Shown: positions 1 to 8,614 of the stretch, piece after piece
Position numbering within the stretch: the stretch's first letter is position 1
Layout: each line of letters starts with the position of its first letter
Translations under genes and position numbers: made by a program
Assembly: GCA_964496435.1 (NCBI GenBank)
Contig: CAZBZP010000015.1
Coordinates: 1-64,000, forward strand
Reading direction: 5' to 3'
Source of the DNA: Berkiella sp964496435
Lineage (GTDB): Bacteria; Pseudomonadota; Gammaproteobacteria; Berkiellales; Berkiellaceae
DNA length: 64,000 nt
Notes under the pieces: generated by a model
Database searches by the model: none
Told to the model about the DNA's origin: nothing
Seen by the model: only the letters and a program-made list of their open reading frames with translations

Positions 1-722
1 AGCACTTCCAATAATTTATCAGGTGGTAAATAACCTGGGATCATGGTGCCATCTTCGAAAATCATGGTTGGTGTGCCTTGCACGCCCAATTGCACGCCTA
101 ATTCCAACTGCTGCATGATGTTGTTATCAGGGCAAGTCGCATCTTCTACTTTACCATCTGAATTTGCAGCACTCAGGGCTTTGTTTTTATCTTTAGCACA
201 CCATACGGAAACCATCTTGTTGTAGGTGGGCGTATTAGGGCCTGTACGTGGGAACGCTAAGTAGCGAACCGCAATACCAAGATCATTAATTTTCTTCATC
301 TCAGATTGCAATTTTCTGCAATAACCGCAATCAACATCGGTAAAGACGGTGACAGTGTATTTAGGATCTTTGGGAGAAAATATAATCATATTTTCTGTGC
401 TGATAGTTTTTAAGCTTTTAATACGCGCTGCTTTGCGTGCTTCTTCGGTAATATTGTTTTGTTTATCTGCTAAGTCGATGAGATCGCCTGAGAACGCATA
501 ACGGCCATCACCAGTTACATAAAGAAAATTTGCGCCAGCATTGACTTGGTAAACACCTTTAACTGGGCTTGGCTTAATTTCATCTAAAGTCAGCTCTGAA
601 AAATGTTCTTTTAAAGTGTCACGGATCTTGGTCGTATCGTGGGTATTGTCTGCTTGTGCGCCTGAAAAGCTAAGTAGAGCTACTAATAACAGACTTAATC
701 GAGTGAGTATTTGAATTCGCAT
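1..722 (-). CDS. dsbC: Thiol:disulfide interchange protein DsbC (3' end cut by window edge)
   Basis: Periplasmic disulfide isomerase that reshuffles wrong disulfides in exported proteins. Reading leftward from an ATG at 722 gives an N-terminal signal peptide (MRIQILTRL, hydrophobic core, cleavage near SGAQA), a dimerisation-type N-domain, and a thioredoxin-fold domain with the DsbC active site CGYC in the context VDCGYCRKL. A cis-proline loop context (GVQGTPTM) lies near the cut end. About 240 residues are visible, so little of the usual 235-260 residue protein is missing. It precedes ogt on the same strand but is separated from it by a small palindrome. DsbG is the alternative; CGYC and the length favour DsbC. 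Confidence 0.9.
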   Translation of the reverse strand, partial: MRIQILTRLSLLLVALLSFSGAQADNTHDTTKIRDTLKEHFSELTLDEIKPSPVKGVYQVNAGANFLYVTGDGRYAFSGDLIDLADKQNNITEEARKAARIKSLKTISTENMIIFSPKDPKYTVTVFTDVDCGYCRKLQSEMKKINDLGIAVRYLAFPRTGPNTPTYNKMVSVWCAKDKNKALSAANSDGKVEDATCPDNNIMQQLELGVQLGVQGTPTMIFEDGTMIPGYLPPDKLLEV

Positions 723-756
723 TGTCTTTCCCTGTTGCATAAAGGTAGAGGCTATA

Positions 757-782
757 TCCTACTTCGCCAAGGCTAGGTAGGA
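757..782. repeat. Short palindromic repeat, copy A
   Basis: A 26-bp element begins TCCTACTTCGCC and ends with the complementary GTAGGA. A related 26-bp element with CCCTAC/GTAGGG arms occurs at 59776-59801, and a looser relative (arms GTCC/GGAC around GCTTCGCT) at about 45340-45369. All three lie in intergenic DNA. Seen directly; the family name is unknown to me. Confidence 0.55.
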
Positions 783-795
783 CAAGTCCGCCTGG

Positions 796-1275
796 CTAAG
801 CTTTGCCAGATGCAGGACTCTCATGCGCTAACAACCATTCTTTGATGGTGATTTTACTGCCTTGTGTTTGCCCACAAAATCCACCTACATTATTGGCCGC
901 CACAATACGATGGCAAGGCACGACCAAGGCAATGGGATTACTGCGACAGCCCATACCTACAGCCCTTGCGGAGGTTTTTAAGCGTTTGGCTAAATCACCA
1001 TAAGTGAGGGTTTGGCCAAGAGGAATTTCGCGCAGCGCTCGCCATACCTTTTTTTGAAAAGGGGTGCCAATTAAGGAAACTTCTAAATCTTTCAAACAGG
1101 CAGGTTCATGAAAGTAAGCCTCAATCCTAGAAGCTATTTTTCTTACATTATTTGAGTATTTTGCGAAGGGCAGCGGAACAATGCTTTGTTCGAGATAGTG
1201 CAACCTGCTCAATTTATCTTCAGAAAATTGAAGCCCTAGGTTACCAATGGCTGTTTTTAAAACAACATCAAACAT
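796..1275 (-). CDS. ogt: Methylated-DNA--protein-cysteine methyltransferase
   Basis: Suicide repair protein that moves the alkyl group from O6-alkylguanine in DNA to its own cysteine. The C-terminal half carries the helix-turn-helix region and the active-site motif PCHRIV, with acceptor Cys121. The following GGF(C) context and TYGDLAKRL helix are typical. At 159 residues it matches single-domain Ogt proteins and lacks the Ada regulatory domain. It lies between dsbC and the rplS operon on the same strand, with the rplS terminator just upstream of its start, so it is probably transcribed separately. Whether it is called ogt or the C-terminal domain of ada is a naming choice. Confidence 0.93.
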   Translation of the reverse strand: MFDVVLKTAIGNLGLQFSEDKLSRLHYLEQSIVPLPFAKYSNNVRKIASRIEAYFHEPACLKDLEVSLIGTPFQKKVWRALREIPLGQTLTYGDLAKRLKTSARAVGMGCRSNPIALVVPCHRIVAANNVGGFCGQTQGSKITIKEWLLAHESPASGKA

Positions 1276-1284
1276 AAGTGCAAT

Positions 1285-1314
1285 TAAAAAAGGGGCTCAA
1301 AGCCCCTTTTTTTA
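1285..1314 (-). terminator. Rho-independent terminator of the rpsP-rimM-trmD-rplS operon
   Basis: A GGGGCT/AGCCCC hairpin (1292-1306) is flanked by A and T runs on both sides, so it can act in both directions. On the minus strand it overlaps the rplS stop codon (1312-1314) and is followed by a T run at about 1285-1290. Confidence 0.85.
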
Positions 1315-1698
1315 TTCTTCAGCAGCAGCGGCAGATGCGCTTTTGCCTTTGTTTAAATCTTCTTTAATACGTGCAGCACGACCAGCCAAGTCACGTAAGT
1401 AGTAAAGCTTGGATTTACGCACTTTACCATGACGCTTCACTTCGATACTGCCAATAGAAGGGCTGTGTGTTTGGAATACACGTTCAACGCCTTCACCATG
1501 GGAAATTTTACGTACGGTGAAAGCAGAATTAACGCCTCGATTTTTGATAGCGATAACCACACCTTCAAACGCTTGGAGACGTTCACGAGTACCTTCAACA
1601 ACTTTTACCCATACACAGACCGTATCGCCCTGTGAGAATTCAGGAACATCCTGACGCAGGAATTCTTTTTCATATTCTTGTATAAAGCCTGAACTCAT
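1312..1698 (-). CDS. rplS: 50S ribosomal protein L19
   Basis: Large-subunit protein at the 30S-50S interface. The sequence has the L19 core (GDTVCVWVKVVEGTRERLQ, FEGVVIA, SPSIGSIEV, KLYYLRDL.GRAARIKE). The start is the ATG at 1698, preceded by AAAGGAG at ideal spacing; an in-frame ATG 54 bases upstream adds residues not found in the family. The product is 128 residues, slightly longer than the usual 115 because of an alanine-rich acidic tail (SASAAAAEE). Last gene of the operon, 43 bases after trmD. Confidence 0.97.
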   Translation of the reverse strand: MSSGFIQEYEKEFLRQDVPEFSQGDTVCVWVKVVEGTRERLQAFEGVVIAIKNRGVNSAFTVRKISHGEGVERVFQTHSPSIGSIEVKRHGKVRKSKLYYLRDLAGRAARIKEDLNKGKSASAAAAEE

Positions 1699-1741
1699 GA
1701 TTTCTCCTTTACCTAGCTTCGCATGGCTAGAATATTTACTG

Positions 1742-2494
1742 TCAATTTTCATGTTCTAGTTGAAATTCTGCCAGTAATTTCTGGCTTGATTCATCTAGCA
1801 CTTTTGTTTCTAAAATATCTGGTCTATGCAACCAGGTTTGCCCTAAAGATTGTTTTTTTCGCCATCTTTTAATAGCTTGGTGATCACCACTTAACAGTAC
1901 ATTTGGCACAGCTTGGTCTTGTAACACAGCTGGCCTGGTAAAGTGTGGACAATCTAACAATCCATCATTTTCTTCACTAAAGGCATCATTGGGTGCTGAA
2001 CCTTCATGCCCTAAGGCACCTGGTAACCAGCGCGTGATTGCGTCAATAACGACCATCACTGCCAACTCACCCCCAGATAGAACATAATCTCCAATGGAAA
2101 TTTGCTCATCTACATCATGTTCAATCACACGATGATCAATTCCTTCATAGCGACCAGCAATAAAAATTAACGGCTGCTCGCTTGCTGCCAACTCCCTTGC
2201 TCTTTGCACATCAAAGCGCTTACCTGCTGGCGTTACATATATAACGCGAGCGGGCTTGGGAGCCGCTGCTTTGGCCGAAGCTAACGCTTTGCGTAAAGGC
2301 TCGGCCATCATCACCATACCCGGTCCGCCCCCATAGGGCCTGTCATCAACCGTGGCATAGTTATCTGTCGTAAAATCTCTTGGGTCCCATGTTTTTACGC
2401 TGAGTAATTGTTGTTTTACTGCTCTTGCAGTAATCCCACACTCAACGATGACATCAAACATCTGTGGAAATAAGGTGATAACACCACACCACAT
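1742..2494 (-). CDS. trmD: tRNA (guanine37-N1)-methyltransferase
   Basis: Makes m1G37 next to the anticodon using S-adenosylmethionine, which prevents +1 frameshifting. At 250 residues it has normal length. Recognisable are the N-terminal GVITLFPQMFD, the knotted SPOUT SAM-binding region (YEGIDHRVIEHDVDEQISIGDYVLSGGE) and the C-terminal DNA-binding-like domain with HRPDIL. It sits in the usual order after rimM. Its start shares a base with the rimM stop, so the two are translationally coupled. Confidence 0.97.
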   Translation of the reverse strand: MWCGVITLFPQMFDVIVECGITARAVKQQLLSVKTWDPRDFTTDNYATVDDRPYGGGPGMVMMAEPLRKALASAKAAAPKPARVIYVTPAGKRFDVQRARELAASEQPLIFIAGRYEGIDHRVIEHDVDEQISIGDYVLSGGELAVMVVIDAITRWLPGALGHEGSAPNDAFSEENDGLLDCPHFTRPAVLQDQAVPNVLLSGDHQAIKRWRKKQSLGQTWLHRPDILETKVLDESSQKLLAEFQLEHEN

Positions 2495-3051
2495 TACAGT
2501 TCAGGATCCCAATCCACTATCACTTGCCGATTGGCTAAATCAACTTTTTGAACGGTATCATTCATCACAAACGGAATATGTCTTTCTTTATCATCATGCT
2601 TTACAACCATTATGTCGGCATTTGCATTCTGATAGAGATGGCTAATTTGGCCGTACACTTCTCCGTTGCTATTAAAAACCGCTAAACCTTCTAAATCTGT
2701 CCAATAAAATTCATCTTCAGGCAGATTTTCCAAAGCCTCTCTTTCAACAGCAATCATGCAATTGGTGAGCAAAGCAGCGGATTCAGGGCTATCAACAGCA
2801 CTTAATTTAGCAACCAGGCCTTGGCCATGGGTTCTTCCTTCTTCCAAAGAAAGTCCCAACCATTCACCTTGGTGTTCTACATACCAATGTTCATAATGCA
2901 GAATATTAGCAATGGGATCAGTGAACGAATGAATATGCTGCCAACCCTGCACGCCATAAGGCGCACCGATTTTGCCAACAATGACCAACACTGCTTCATG
3001 AGCATGTTCTTCATGCTCATGTGAACACCCGTGACTACAACCAGCCATCAT
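2494..3051 (-). CDS. rimM: 16S rRNA processing protein RimM with a His/Cys-rich N-terminal extension
   Basis: Assembly factor that binds S19 and helps mature the 30S head. The N-terminal barrel (VGKIGAPYGVQGW) and C-terminal PRC-barrel (EFYWTDLEGL, IPFV, VDWDPEL) are clear. The start at 3051 overlaps the rpsP stop (TAATG), the normal coupling in this operon; a second ATG follows at 3048. Residues 1-20 are unusual: MMAGCSHGCSHEHEEHAHEA carries two Cys and five His in a spacing that resembles a metal-binding tail. RimM proteins normally start close to the VGK motif. The extension is seen directly; metal binding is inference. Confidence 0.93.
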   Translation of the reverse strand: MMAGCSHGCSHEHEEHAHEAVLVIVGKIGAPYGVQGWQHIHSFTDPIANILHYEHWYVEHQGEWLGLSLEEGRTHGQGLVAKLSAVDSPESAALLTNCMIAVEREALENLPEDEFYWTDLEGLAVFNSNGEVYGQISHLYQNANADIMVVKHDDKERHIPFVMNDTVQKVDLANRQVIVDWDPEL

Positions 3052-3311
3052 TAAGCCGCTTGTGTATTGCTTTCGTCCCATTGCTTAACAAGGGTTGCAA
3101 CGCGAACAGACATTTGCGCGCCTTTAGCTACCCAGTGCTCTACACGTTCACGAGCCAAGCGAATTAATTCTTCTTTGCCGGCTGCAACAGGATTAAAAAA
3201 ACCAAGACGTTCAATAAAACGACCATCGCGCCTACTACGTTGATCAGCTACAACAATGTTGTAAAAGGGACGCTTTTTCGCGCCAGCGCGTGCTAAACGA
3301 ATTACCACCAT
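3051..3311 (-). CDS. rpsP: 30S ribosomal protein S16
   Basis: Small-subunit protein required for 30S assembly. The family N-terminus VIRLARAGAKKRPFY and the FIERLGFFNP motif are intact. The start at 3311 gives the standard MVVIRLARAG and 86 residues; an upstream in-frame ATG at 3326 would add only MERIL. GGAAAG about 8 bases upstream of 3311 can serve as ribosome binding site. First gene of the rpsP-rimM-trmD-rplS operon. Confidence 0.97.
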   Translation of the reverse strand: MVVIRLARAGAKKRPFYNIVVADQRSRRDGRFIERLGFFNPVAAGKEELIRLARERVEHWVAKGAQMSVRVATLVKQWDESNTQAA

Positions 3312-3392
3312 AAGGATTCTTTCCATTTATGTCAGAGAATTTACTAAAATTTTTATGCTTTTAGCATTAAAGGGTTGGCATTCTACGCTAAA

Positions 3393-4784
3393 TTAATGCT
3401 CTATACCACCCATGTCACCACCCATGCCGCCCATCATGCCTTGCATTCCTTTTACCCCACGCATCATGCGCTGCAATCCACCCTTTTTGGAGATCTTTTT
3501 CATCATTTTTTGCATTTGGGTAAATTGCTTTAAGACGCGATTCACATCCTGGATGGTGGTGCCAGAACCATTGGCAATGCGACGTTTACGCGAACCTTGA
3601 ATAAGCAAGGGGCGTCGACGTTCCTTTTTGGTCATGGAATTGATAATCGCCAGCATTTGATCAAGCGATTTATCATTGGCCTTGGCTTTTGCCTCAGCAG
3701 GGATAGCTGCCATACCAGGCATTTTATCCATCATACTGGCTAAGCCACCCATATTCTTCATCTGGACCAATTGGGAGCGGAAGTCTTCGAAATCAAATTC
3801 TTTGCCTTTGCTTAATTTTTTGGCAAGTCTATCTGCTTCTTGTTTATCAACCTTACGTTCCAGCTCTTCTACGAGAGAGAGAATATCCCCCATTCCTAGT
3901 ATGCGTGAGGCCGCGCGATCGGGGTAAAAAGGCTCTAAGGCTTCAATTTTTTCACCCATACCGACAAATTTAACGGGTTTGCCACCTGTAATTTGGCGAA
4001 TGGATAAAATGGCACCGCCCCTGGCATCACCATCTAATTTTGTAACAACCACACCGGTTAAGGTGAGGGCTTCATTGAAGGCTTTGGCAGTTTTAGCAGC
4101 ATCTTGGCCCATCATGCCATCGACCACAAAAAGGGTTTCGACAGGTTTGATGGCTTGGTGAATATGCTTAATTTCTTGCATCATGGTTTCATCGATATGC
4201 AAACGACCTGCCGTATCGATGATGATGACATCCATAAATTGTTTTTTGGCAGCATCCAGTGCACTTTGTGCAATCTGAACGGGATCTTTAATATCCCCAT
4301 TTTCAAAAAAGTGGGCATCCACCTCTTTGGCAAGGGTGCGCAATTGATCAATAGCTGCAGGTCGATATACGTCCGCGCTGGCTAACATGACCGATTTCTT
4401 TTGGCGTTCTTTTAGCCATTTAGCTAATTTTGCTGAGCTGGTGGTTTTACCCGAACCTTGTAAGCCCGCCATTAAAACGACGGCCGGCGGTTGAGCAGCT
4501 AAATTTAGCTCCTCACATCTATCGCCCATTAAGTGAGTGAGCTTATCATTTACAATTTTGACTAATTGCTGCGCCGGCGTCAGGCTTTTGCCTACTTCAA
4601 CACCTTTGGCGCTTTCGCTGATATCATCAATAAAAGAATTAATGACTTCCAGGGCCACGTCCGCTTCTAGTAGAGCTTCCTTGACCTCTTTTAATGTCTC
4701 TTTCATATTGTCGTCAGTCAGTTTTCCTCTGCCGACAACATTGCGGAAAGTTCTACTTAATCTATCTGTTAAACTTTCAAACAT
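3393..4784 (-). CDS. ffh: Signal recognition particle protein Ffh (SRP54)
   Basis: GTPase subunit of the bacterial signal recognition particle, which delivers nascent membrane proteins to FtsY. N domain, then G domain with the P-loop GLQGSGKTT, DTAGR, TKLDGDARGG and GMGEK motifs, then the methionine-rich M domain that binds 4.5S RNA and signal peptides (SGSRKRRIA-like motif, then repeated MQKMMKK, MMRGVKGMQGMMGG). The ATG at 4784 gives the family start MFESLTDRLSRT and has AGGTG upstream; a GTG at 4793 is possible but less likely. 463 residues, normal length. Transcribed away from ypjD, as in other gammaproteobacteria. Confidence 0.98.
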   Translation of the reverse strand: MFESLTDRLSRTFRNVVGRGKLTDDNMKETLKEVKEALLEADVALEVINSFIDDISESAKGVEVGKSLTPAQQLVKIVNDKLTHLMGDRCEELNLAAQPPAVVLMAGLQGSGKTTSSAKLAKWLKERQKKSVMLASADVYRPAAIDQLRTLAKEVDAHFFENGDIKDPVQIAQSALDAAKKQFMDVIIIDTAGRLHIDETMMQEIKHIHQAIKPVETLFVVDGMMGQDAAKTAKAFNEALTLTGVVVTKLDGDARGGAILSIRQITGGKPVKFVGMGEKIEALEPFYPDRAASRILGMGDILSLVEELERKVDKQEADRLAKKLSKGKEFDFEDFRSQLVQMKNMGGLASMMDKMPGMAAIPAEAKAKANDKSLDQMLAIINSMTKKERRRPLLIQGSRKRRIANGSGTTIQDVNRVLKQFTQMQKMMKKISKKGGLQRMMRGVKGMQGMMGGMGGDMGGIEH

Positions 4785-4896
4785 GAAAAACACCTAAGCG
4801 CTTGTGGATCAGCGGCAAAGAATATCAGAAAACTACTGCTATTTCTTCTCAAGCCTAGCTATGCGATGATTCCTTGGTTCCAAAAAGTAAATCATT

Positions 4897-5679
4897 ATGA
4901 ACTTATACACACTAGCCACCATAAGTATACTATCTTACTTAATACTTGCCTTTGTGCAAACCTTGCATCTGTTTGACAAGCTAACTCCCTCTCGCGGGTG
5001 GTATTTTGCAGGCTCCGTATTTGGTCTAATCTGCCATGGTTTCATTCTATATAAGTTAATTGATACCCCACTGGGTCAAAATAGCGATTGGCTGATAATG
5101 TTTTCCTTCACTTTTTGGCTGATGAATATATTAAGCCTATTAATATCCTTGCGTGCACCGATGATGGAATTAAGTGTCCTCACCTATCCCTTATCGGCGA
5201 TGACCTTGGGTTTGTCTGTCTTTACGGGTCACCATGAAGTGCTTCATAAAACACCACCCCAAGCACTGGCACATATATTTATATCGCTATTTGCGATGAG
5301 TTTGTTAACACTGGCTGGTTTGCAGGCTATGCTGTTAGCAATACAAAATACCTTGCTTAAGCAACATCGCGCCTCCAAAATGCTACGCATTTTGCCACCA
5401 CTACAAACCATGGAAAGCCTTTTATTTGTTATCCTATGGGGTGCATTACTTTTTTTAAGTGCCTCTTTAAGCAGTGGCTTCTTTTTTCAAAGTACACATC
5501 TTGCAAACATAGCCTATCCAAAAACAATCTTAGCTATCTTTGCCTGGATATCGCTTAGTGCATTAATGTTGGGACGTGTTGTTTTTGGATGGCGAGGACC
5601 GACGGCCATTCGCTGGACACTGAGCAGCTCGCTACTTGCTGTACTATCATATTTTGGAACCAAAGCCTTACTCTTATAA
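4897..5679 (+). CDS. ypjD: CcsA/YpjD-type integral membrane protein
   Basis: Membrane protein of the cytochrome c assembly (CcsA/HemX-like) superfamily; E. coli YpjD (also called CorE) sits in the same place beside ffh and yfjD. The 260 residues form about eight hydrophobic helices, with conserved-looking histidine regions (GFILYKL, GHHEVLHKTPPQALAHI) and a final WRGP.A.RWT segment typical of the family. Followed by yfjD after nine bases, so the two are probably co-transcribed. The exact function is not established; a link to the CNNM magnesium protein next door is the best guess. Confidence 0.82.
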   Translation: MNLYTLATISILSYLILAFVQTLHLFDKLTPSRGWYFAGSVFGLICHGFILYKLIDTPLGQNSDWLIMFSFTFWLMNILSLLISLRAPMMELSVLTYPLSAMTLGLSVFTGHHEVLHKTPPQALAHIFISLFAMSLLTLAGLQAMLLAIQNTLLKQHRASKMLRILPPLQTMESLLFVILWGALLFLSASLSSGFFFQSTHLANIAYPKTILAIFAWISLSALMLGRVVFGWRGPTAIRWTLSSSLLAVLSYFGTKALLL

Positions 5680-5688
5680 ACAAGGAAT

Positions 5689-6984
5689 ATGCCCTTGGAT
5701 GATACCCAAATCCAGATTTTGTCTTTTGCCTTATTCTGCTTAACTTTGCTGCTGGCTTTTTTCTCATTGTCAGAAACAGGCATCTTATCCATCAATCGAT
5801 ATCGCCTAAAGCATTTAGCAAAGACATCCAAAAGCGCAAGACGCGTGCAATCACTGCTGGAAAGGCCCGATCGCTTATTAGGCGTGATCCTCTTAGGAAA
5901 CACCTTTATCACCATTTCCGCCTCCTCGATTGCAACCCTCCTAGGCGTTGAATTTTTCGGGGAACGTTTTGGTGTCATCATTGCCGACGTTATTATCACC
6001 ATCATCTTACTCGTCTTTGCGGAAGTTTTTCCCAAAACCTTGGCAGCACTGCACCCTGAGAAAGCAGCTTTCCCAGCCTCCTTTTTCTTACAAATTTTTC
6101 TTAAAATCTTTTATCCACTTGTGTGGCTGGTTAATGGTGCATCCAATACTTTAATTCGTCTTTGTGGCTTATCACCCTCACAAGATGATACCGATGGTAT
6201 TACCCCTGAAGAACTCAGAACAGTCGTGCATGAAACTTCAGGACGGATCCCAACTAAACATCGCAAAATGTTGTTGAGTATCTTGGATTTAGAAAAGGTC
6301 TATGTTGAAGATATTATGATACCTCGTCATGACGTGGTGGGTTTAGATCTCGATAATGACTGGGATGCTATCGTGGCTCAATTAGCCAATACACAACATT
6401 CCTTCTTGCCTGTTTATAAGCAAGATTTAAATAATACCATCGGCATCATTCACGCTAAAAAAGCCCTACACATCATGGGGCATGAAGATTTTGATGCGCA
6501 AATGTTAAAAGACGCATTAGATGATGCACTCTTTATCCCAGAAAGCACATCATTAACCAATCAATTAATCAGCTTTCAACAAAGCAAACTTCGTTTTGCG
6601 ATGGTAGTTGACGAATATGGTGAAATCTTAGGGATTGTTACCCTAGAAGACATCCTAGAAGAAATTGTGGGTGAATTCACCACCAATATGTCTTCTGTTT
6701 ATACCTCGATTCACTCGCAAGATGATGGCTCCTACTTGGTAGAAGGCATCACCCCTGTTCGCGAATTCAATCGCACCTCTGGTTGGAAGTTGCCAATAAA
6801 TGGGCCCAAAACAATTAATGGCTTGGTCATTGAACAGTTGCAGACAATTCCTGAAGTAGGCACTTGTTGCTTAATTGGTGGGCACATTCCTATTGAAGTA
6901 GTTCAAGTGCAAGATAATCGTATTAAAACAGTTAAAATTTTGCCGCCCTTACATCGAAAGAAACCGCAGCATCATGAAGAGTAA
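5689..6984 (+). CDS. yfjD: CNNM/CorB-family transporter with CBS domains
   Basis: Membrane protein of the HlyC/CorC/CNNM family, linked to magnesium export and salt resistance. The N-terminal transmembrane DUF21 domain (LSETGILSINRYRLKHLA, LLGNTFITISASSIAT, VFAEVFPKTLAAL) is followed by a CBS pair (VEDIMIPRHDVV; VVDEYGEILGIVTLEDILEEIVGE) and a C-terminal CorC/HlyC domain. 431 residues, full length. It follows ypjD at nine bases, the same pairing as in E. coli, and ends at a strong hairpin. Confidence 0.9.
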   Translation: MPLDDTQIQILSFALFCLTLLLAFFSLSETGILSINRYRLKHLAKTSKSARRVQSLLERPDRLLGVILLGNTFITISASSIATLLGVEFFGERFGVIIADVIITIILLVFAEVFPKTLAALHPEKAAFPASFFLQIFLKIFYPLVWLVNGASNTLIRLCGLSPSQDDTDGITPEELRTVVHETSGRIPTKHRKMLLSILDLEKVYVEDIMIPRHDVVGLDLDNDWDAIVAQLANTQHSFLPVYKQDLNNTIGIIHAKKALHIMGHEDFDAQMLKDALDDALFIPESTSLTNQLISFQQSKLRFAMVVDEYGEILGIVTLEDILEEIVGEFTTNMSSVYTSIHSQDDGSYLVEGITPVREFNRTSGWKLPINGPKTINGLVIEQLQTIPEVGTCCLIGGHIPIEVVQVQDNRIKTVKILPPLHRKKPQHHEE

Positions 6985-6992
6985 ATCCCCCA

Positions 6993-7025
6993 CGCCATCC
7001 TGGTGATAGTATCACCAGGATGGCG
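6993..7025. terminator. Strong hairpin after yfjD
   Basis: A perfect 15-bp inverted repeat (CGCCATCCTGGTGAT and its complement) with a 3-base loop lies just downstream of the yfjD stop. A second smaller hairpin (TGGGCT/AGCCCA) follows at about 7044-7059, next to the end of the convergent CPBP gene. There is no long T run, so termination strength is uncertain. Confidence 0.6.
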
Positions 7026-7059
7026 TCGCCCCCTTTACAAAAGTGGGCTTCAAAGCCCA

Positions 7060-7956
7060 TTAATTAAAAGCTGACGCGAGCGCAGGATACGTAAAGAACA
7101 CAAAATGCGTCGAATTGACCATAAAATGGGTCAAAACACTTGCCTCAATTTTCTTGGTTTTCATATAGGCATAGCCATAAAGCAATCCTGCAACCCCAGC
7201 TAGCAACATATACTTATCACCACCTTTGTAATGGGCCGCGCCAAACAAAGCAGCTGTTATGATAAGCGCAAGCCATTTACCGATTTTGTAATTTTGCCAC
7301 CATGACATCATGGTTTGCTGAATCATGCCGCGAAATAGTGCTTCTTCAGCAATACTGACAAAAATTAAATTGTTAAGCGCCCAGATAAAAAATAAAGGAG
7401 AAAATTTGGGGTCAAATTTGACATAGCCCAAAATCAAAGAAAGGGGAAGTAAAACAACCATTGCGGCCAATCCACATAAAAATCCTGTTTTCATCACAGG
7501 CTTCCATTTGCCGCCATTGGCTAAAGAATAAGCACTAAACCAAATAAACAATAAACCGATTAAAGATTTATCAAAAGTAAAATACATTGAATAAGCGATG
7601 GCATCATCTGTCAGATATGCGCCTTGCAATACTGGCCAATTATTAATACCAGGCACGCGCTTTATCATCAGACCAACTGCACATAACAAAACCAACAAGA
7701 AAGCAATTTTTCGAACTATCACTTTATTAGCGTGATAAGCAAAATAAAAAAGAAGCGCAAAGCCTAAAATAATAGCGCCCCCCAAGTAATTGATTCGCCC
7801 TGCAACAAAAGCTAAGGCAAGCGCTCCTAAAAAGAATCCTAAGCGCACAATATTTAGCTTAAATACATACATCGCTACAAAAGAGATAGTGAGGCATGTA
7901 TAGGCTGTCAGCGTAAGATGGTCTTGCATGATGGATGAATAGCTAAAAAACATCAT
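7060..7956 (-). CDS. CPBP-family intramembrane metalloprotease
   Basis: Multi-pass membrane protein with the CPBP (CAAX protease/bacteriocin-processing, Abi) motifs: EEALFRG, which supplies the catalytic glutamates, then a histidine in FGAAHYKGG, then a C-terminal HFMVNSTHF motif. 298 residues with about eight to nine hydrophobic helices; the motifs lie in the last third, as usual. Its start overlaps the stop of the upstream HAD gene (TGATG), so the two are translationally coupled. Substrate unknown. Confidence 0.85.
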   Translation of the reverse strand: MMFFSYSSIMQDHLTLTAYTCLTISFVAMYVFKLNIVRLGFFLGALALAFVAGRINYLGGAIILGFALLFYFAYHANKVIVRKIAFLLVLLCAVGLMIKRVPGINNWPVLQGAYLTDDAIAYSMYFTFDKSLIGLLFIWFSAYSLANGGKWKPVMKTGFLCGLAAMVVLLPLSLILGYVKFDPKFSPLFFIWALNNLIFVSIAEEALFRGMIQQTMMSWWQNYKIGKWLALIITAALFGAAHYKGGDKYMLLAGVAGLLYGYAYMKTKKIEASVLTHFMVNSTHFVFFTYPALASAFN

Positions 7957-8558
7957 CAGAGCATTACCCCAAAATCTTTTAATGCCGCAATCGCTTGTTC
8001 CGTGTTTTCAAACTGTATCGCATGCATGCCCATTAATTTTGCACCTTCAATATTTTTTAAAATATCATCTAAAAATAATGTTTCAGCTGGGTTCAAGCGA
8101 TAAGTGGATAGTAAATAGTTAAAAATTTCTTTAGAGGGTTTTAAATGGCCTATCTTTGCTGAAACCACAACGCCCTTAAAAAGAGGCCAAAAATCATAGC
8201 GCTCTTGTAAATGCGCCATGATTTCATGGGTATTGTCGGTAAGTGCATATAACGGGTAGTTGCTATAAAGCCTTCTAAGTAATTCAAAACTCCCTGGCAC
8301 TGGAATCAGCGATTCTTTGGTTATATGGGCAAGCTTTTGTAAGCGCTCAATTTCTAACCCTAAACGTGAATGATATTCTTGAATAGCTTGCGCTTCTGTA
8401 ATATAGCCGAGGTTAAGATCAAGCCATGTTTGGTGTTTGAAAATACCCTGCACCAAAGCATTTTGATCAGGATGTTCTGGAAATGATTTAGCAATGATCA
8501 AAGCGGGATCATAACGCACAAGCACATTGCCGACGTCAAAGACGATATTTTTAACCAT
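7956..8558 (-). CDS. HAD-superfamily hydrolase, YihX-like
   Basis: Haloacid dehalogenase family phosphatase of subfamily IA. Motif I is FDVGNVLVRYDP; motif II is ALTDNTHE; the lysine of motif III is in IGHLKPSKEIF; motif IV is FLDDILKNIEGA. The DVGNVL form and 200-residue length resemble E. coli YihX (alpha-glucose-1-phosphate phosphatase) rather than 2-haloacid dehalogenases. The substrate cannot be told from sequence. It overlaps the CPBP protease gene by one base. Confidence 0.85.
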   Translation of the reverse strand: MVKNIVFDVGNVLVRYDPALIIAKSFPEHPDQNALVQGIFKHQTWLDLNLGYITEAQAIQEYHSRLGLEIERLQKLAHITKESLIPVPGSFELLRRLYSNYPLYALTDNTHEIMAHLQERYDFWPLFKGVVVSAKIGHLKPSKEIFNYLLSTYRLNPAETLFLDDILKNIEGAKLMGMHAIQFENTEQAIAALKDFGVML

Positions 8559-8614
8559 GAATGATCCCTATTTTTTTCATCATAAATTCCATTACATTTG
8601 TTCTACTTACTAAT

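Noticed and set aside
5514..6035. 173-residue antisense frame over ypjD-yfjD
   Set aside because: Lysine/serine-rich composition typical of an antisense shadow; both sense genes have clear families.
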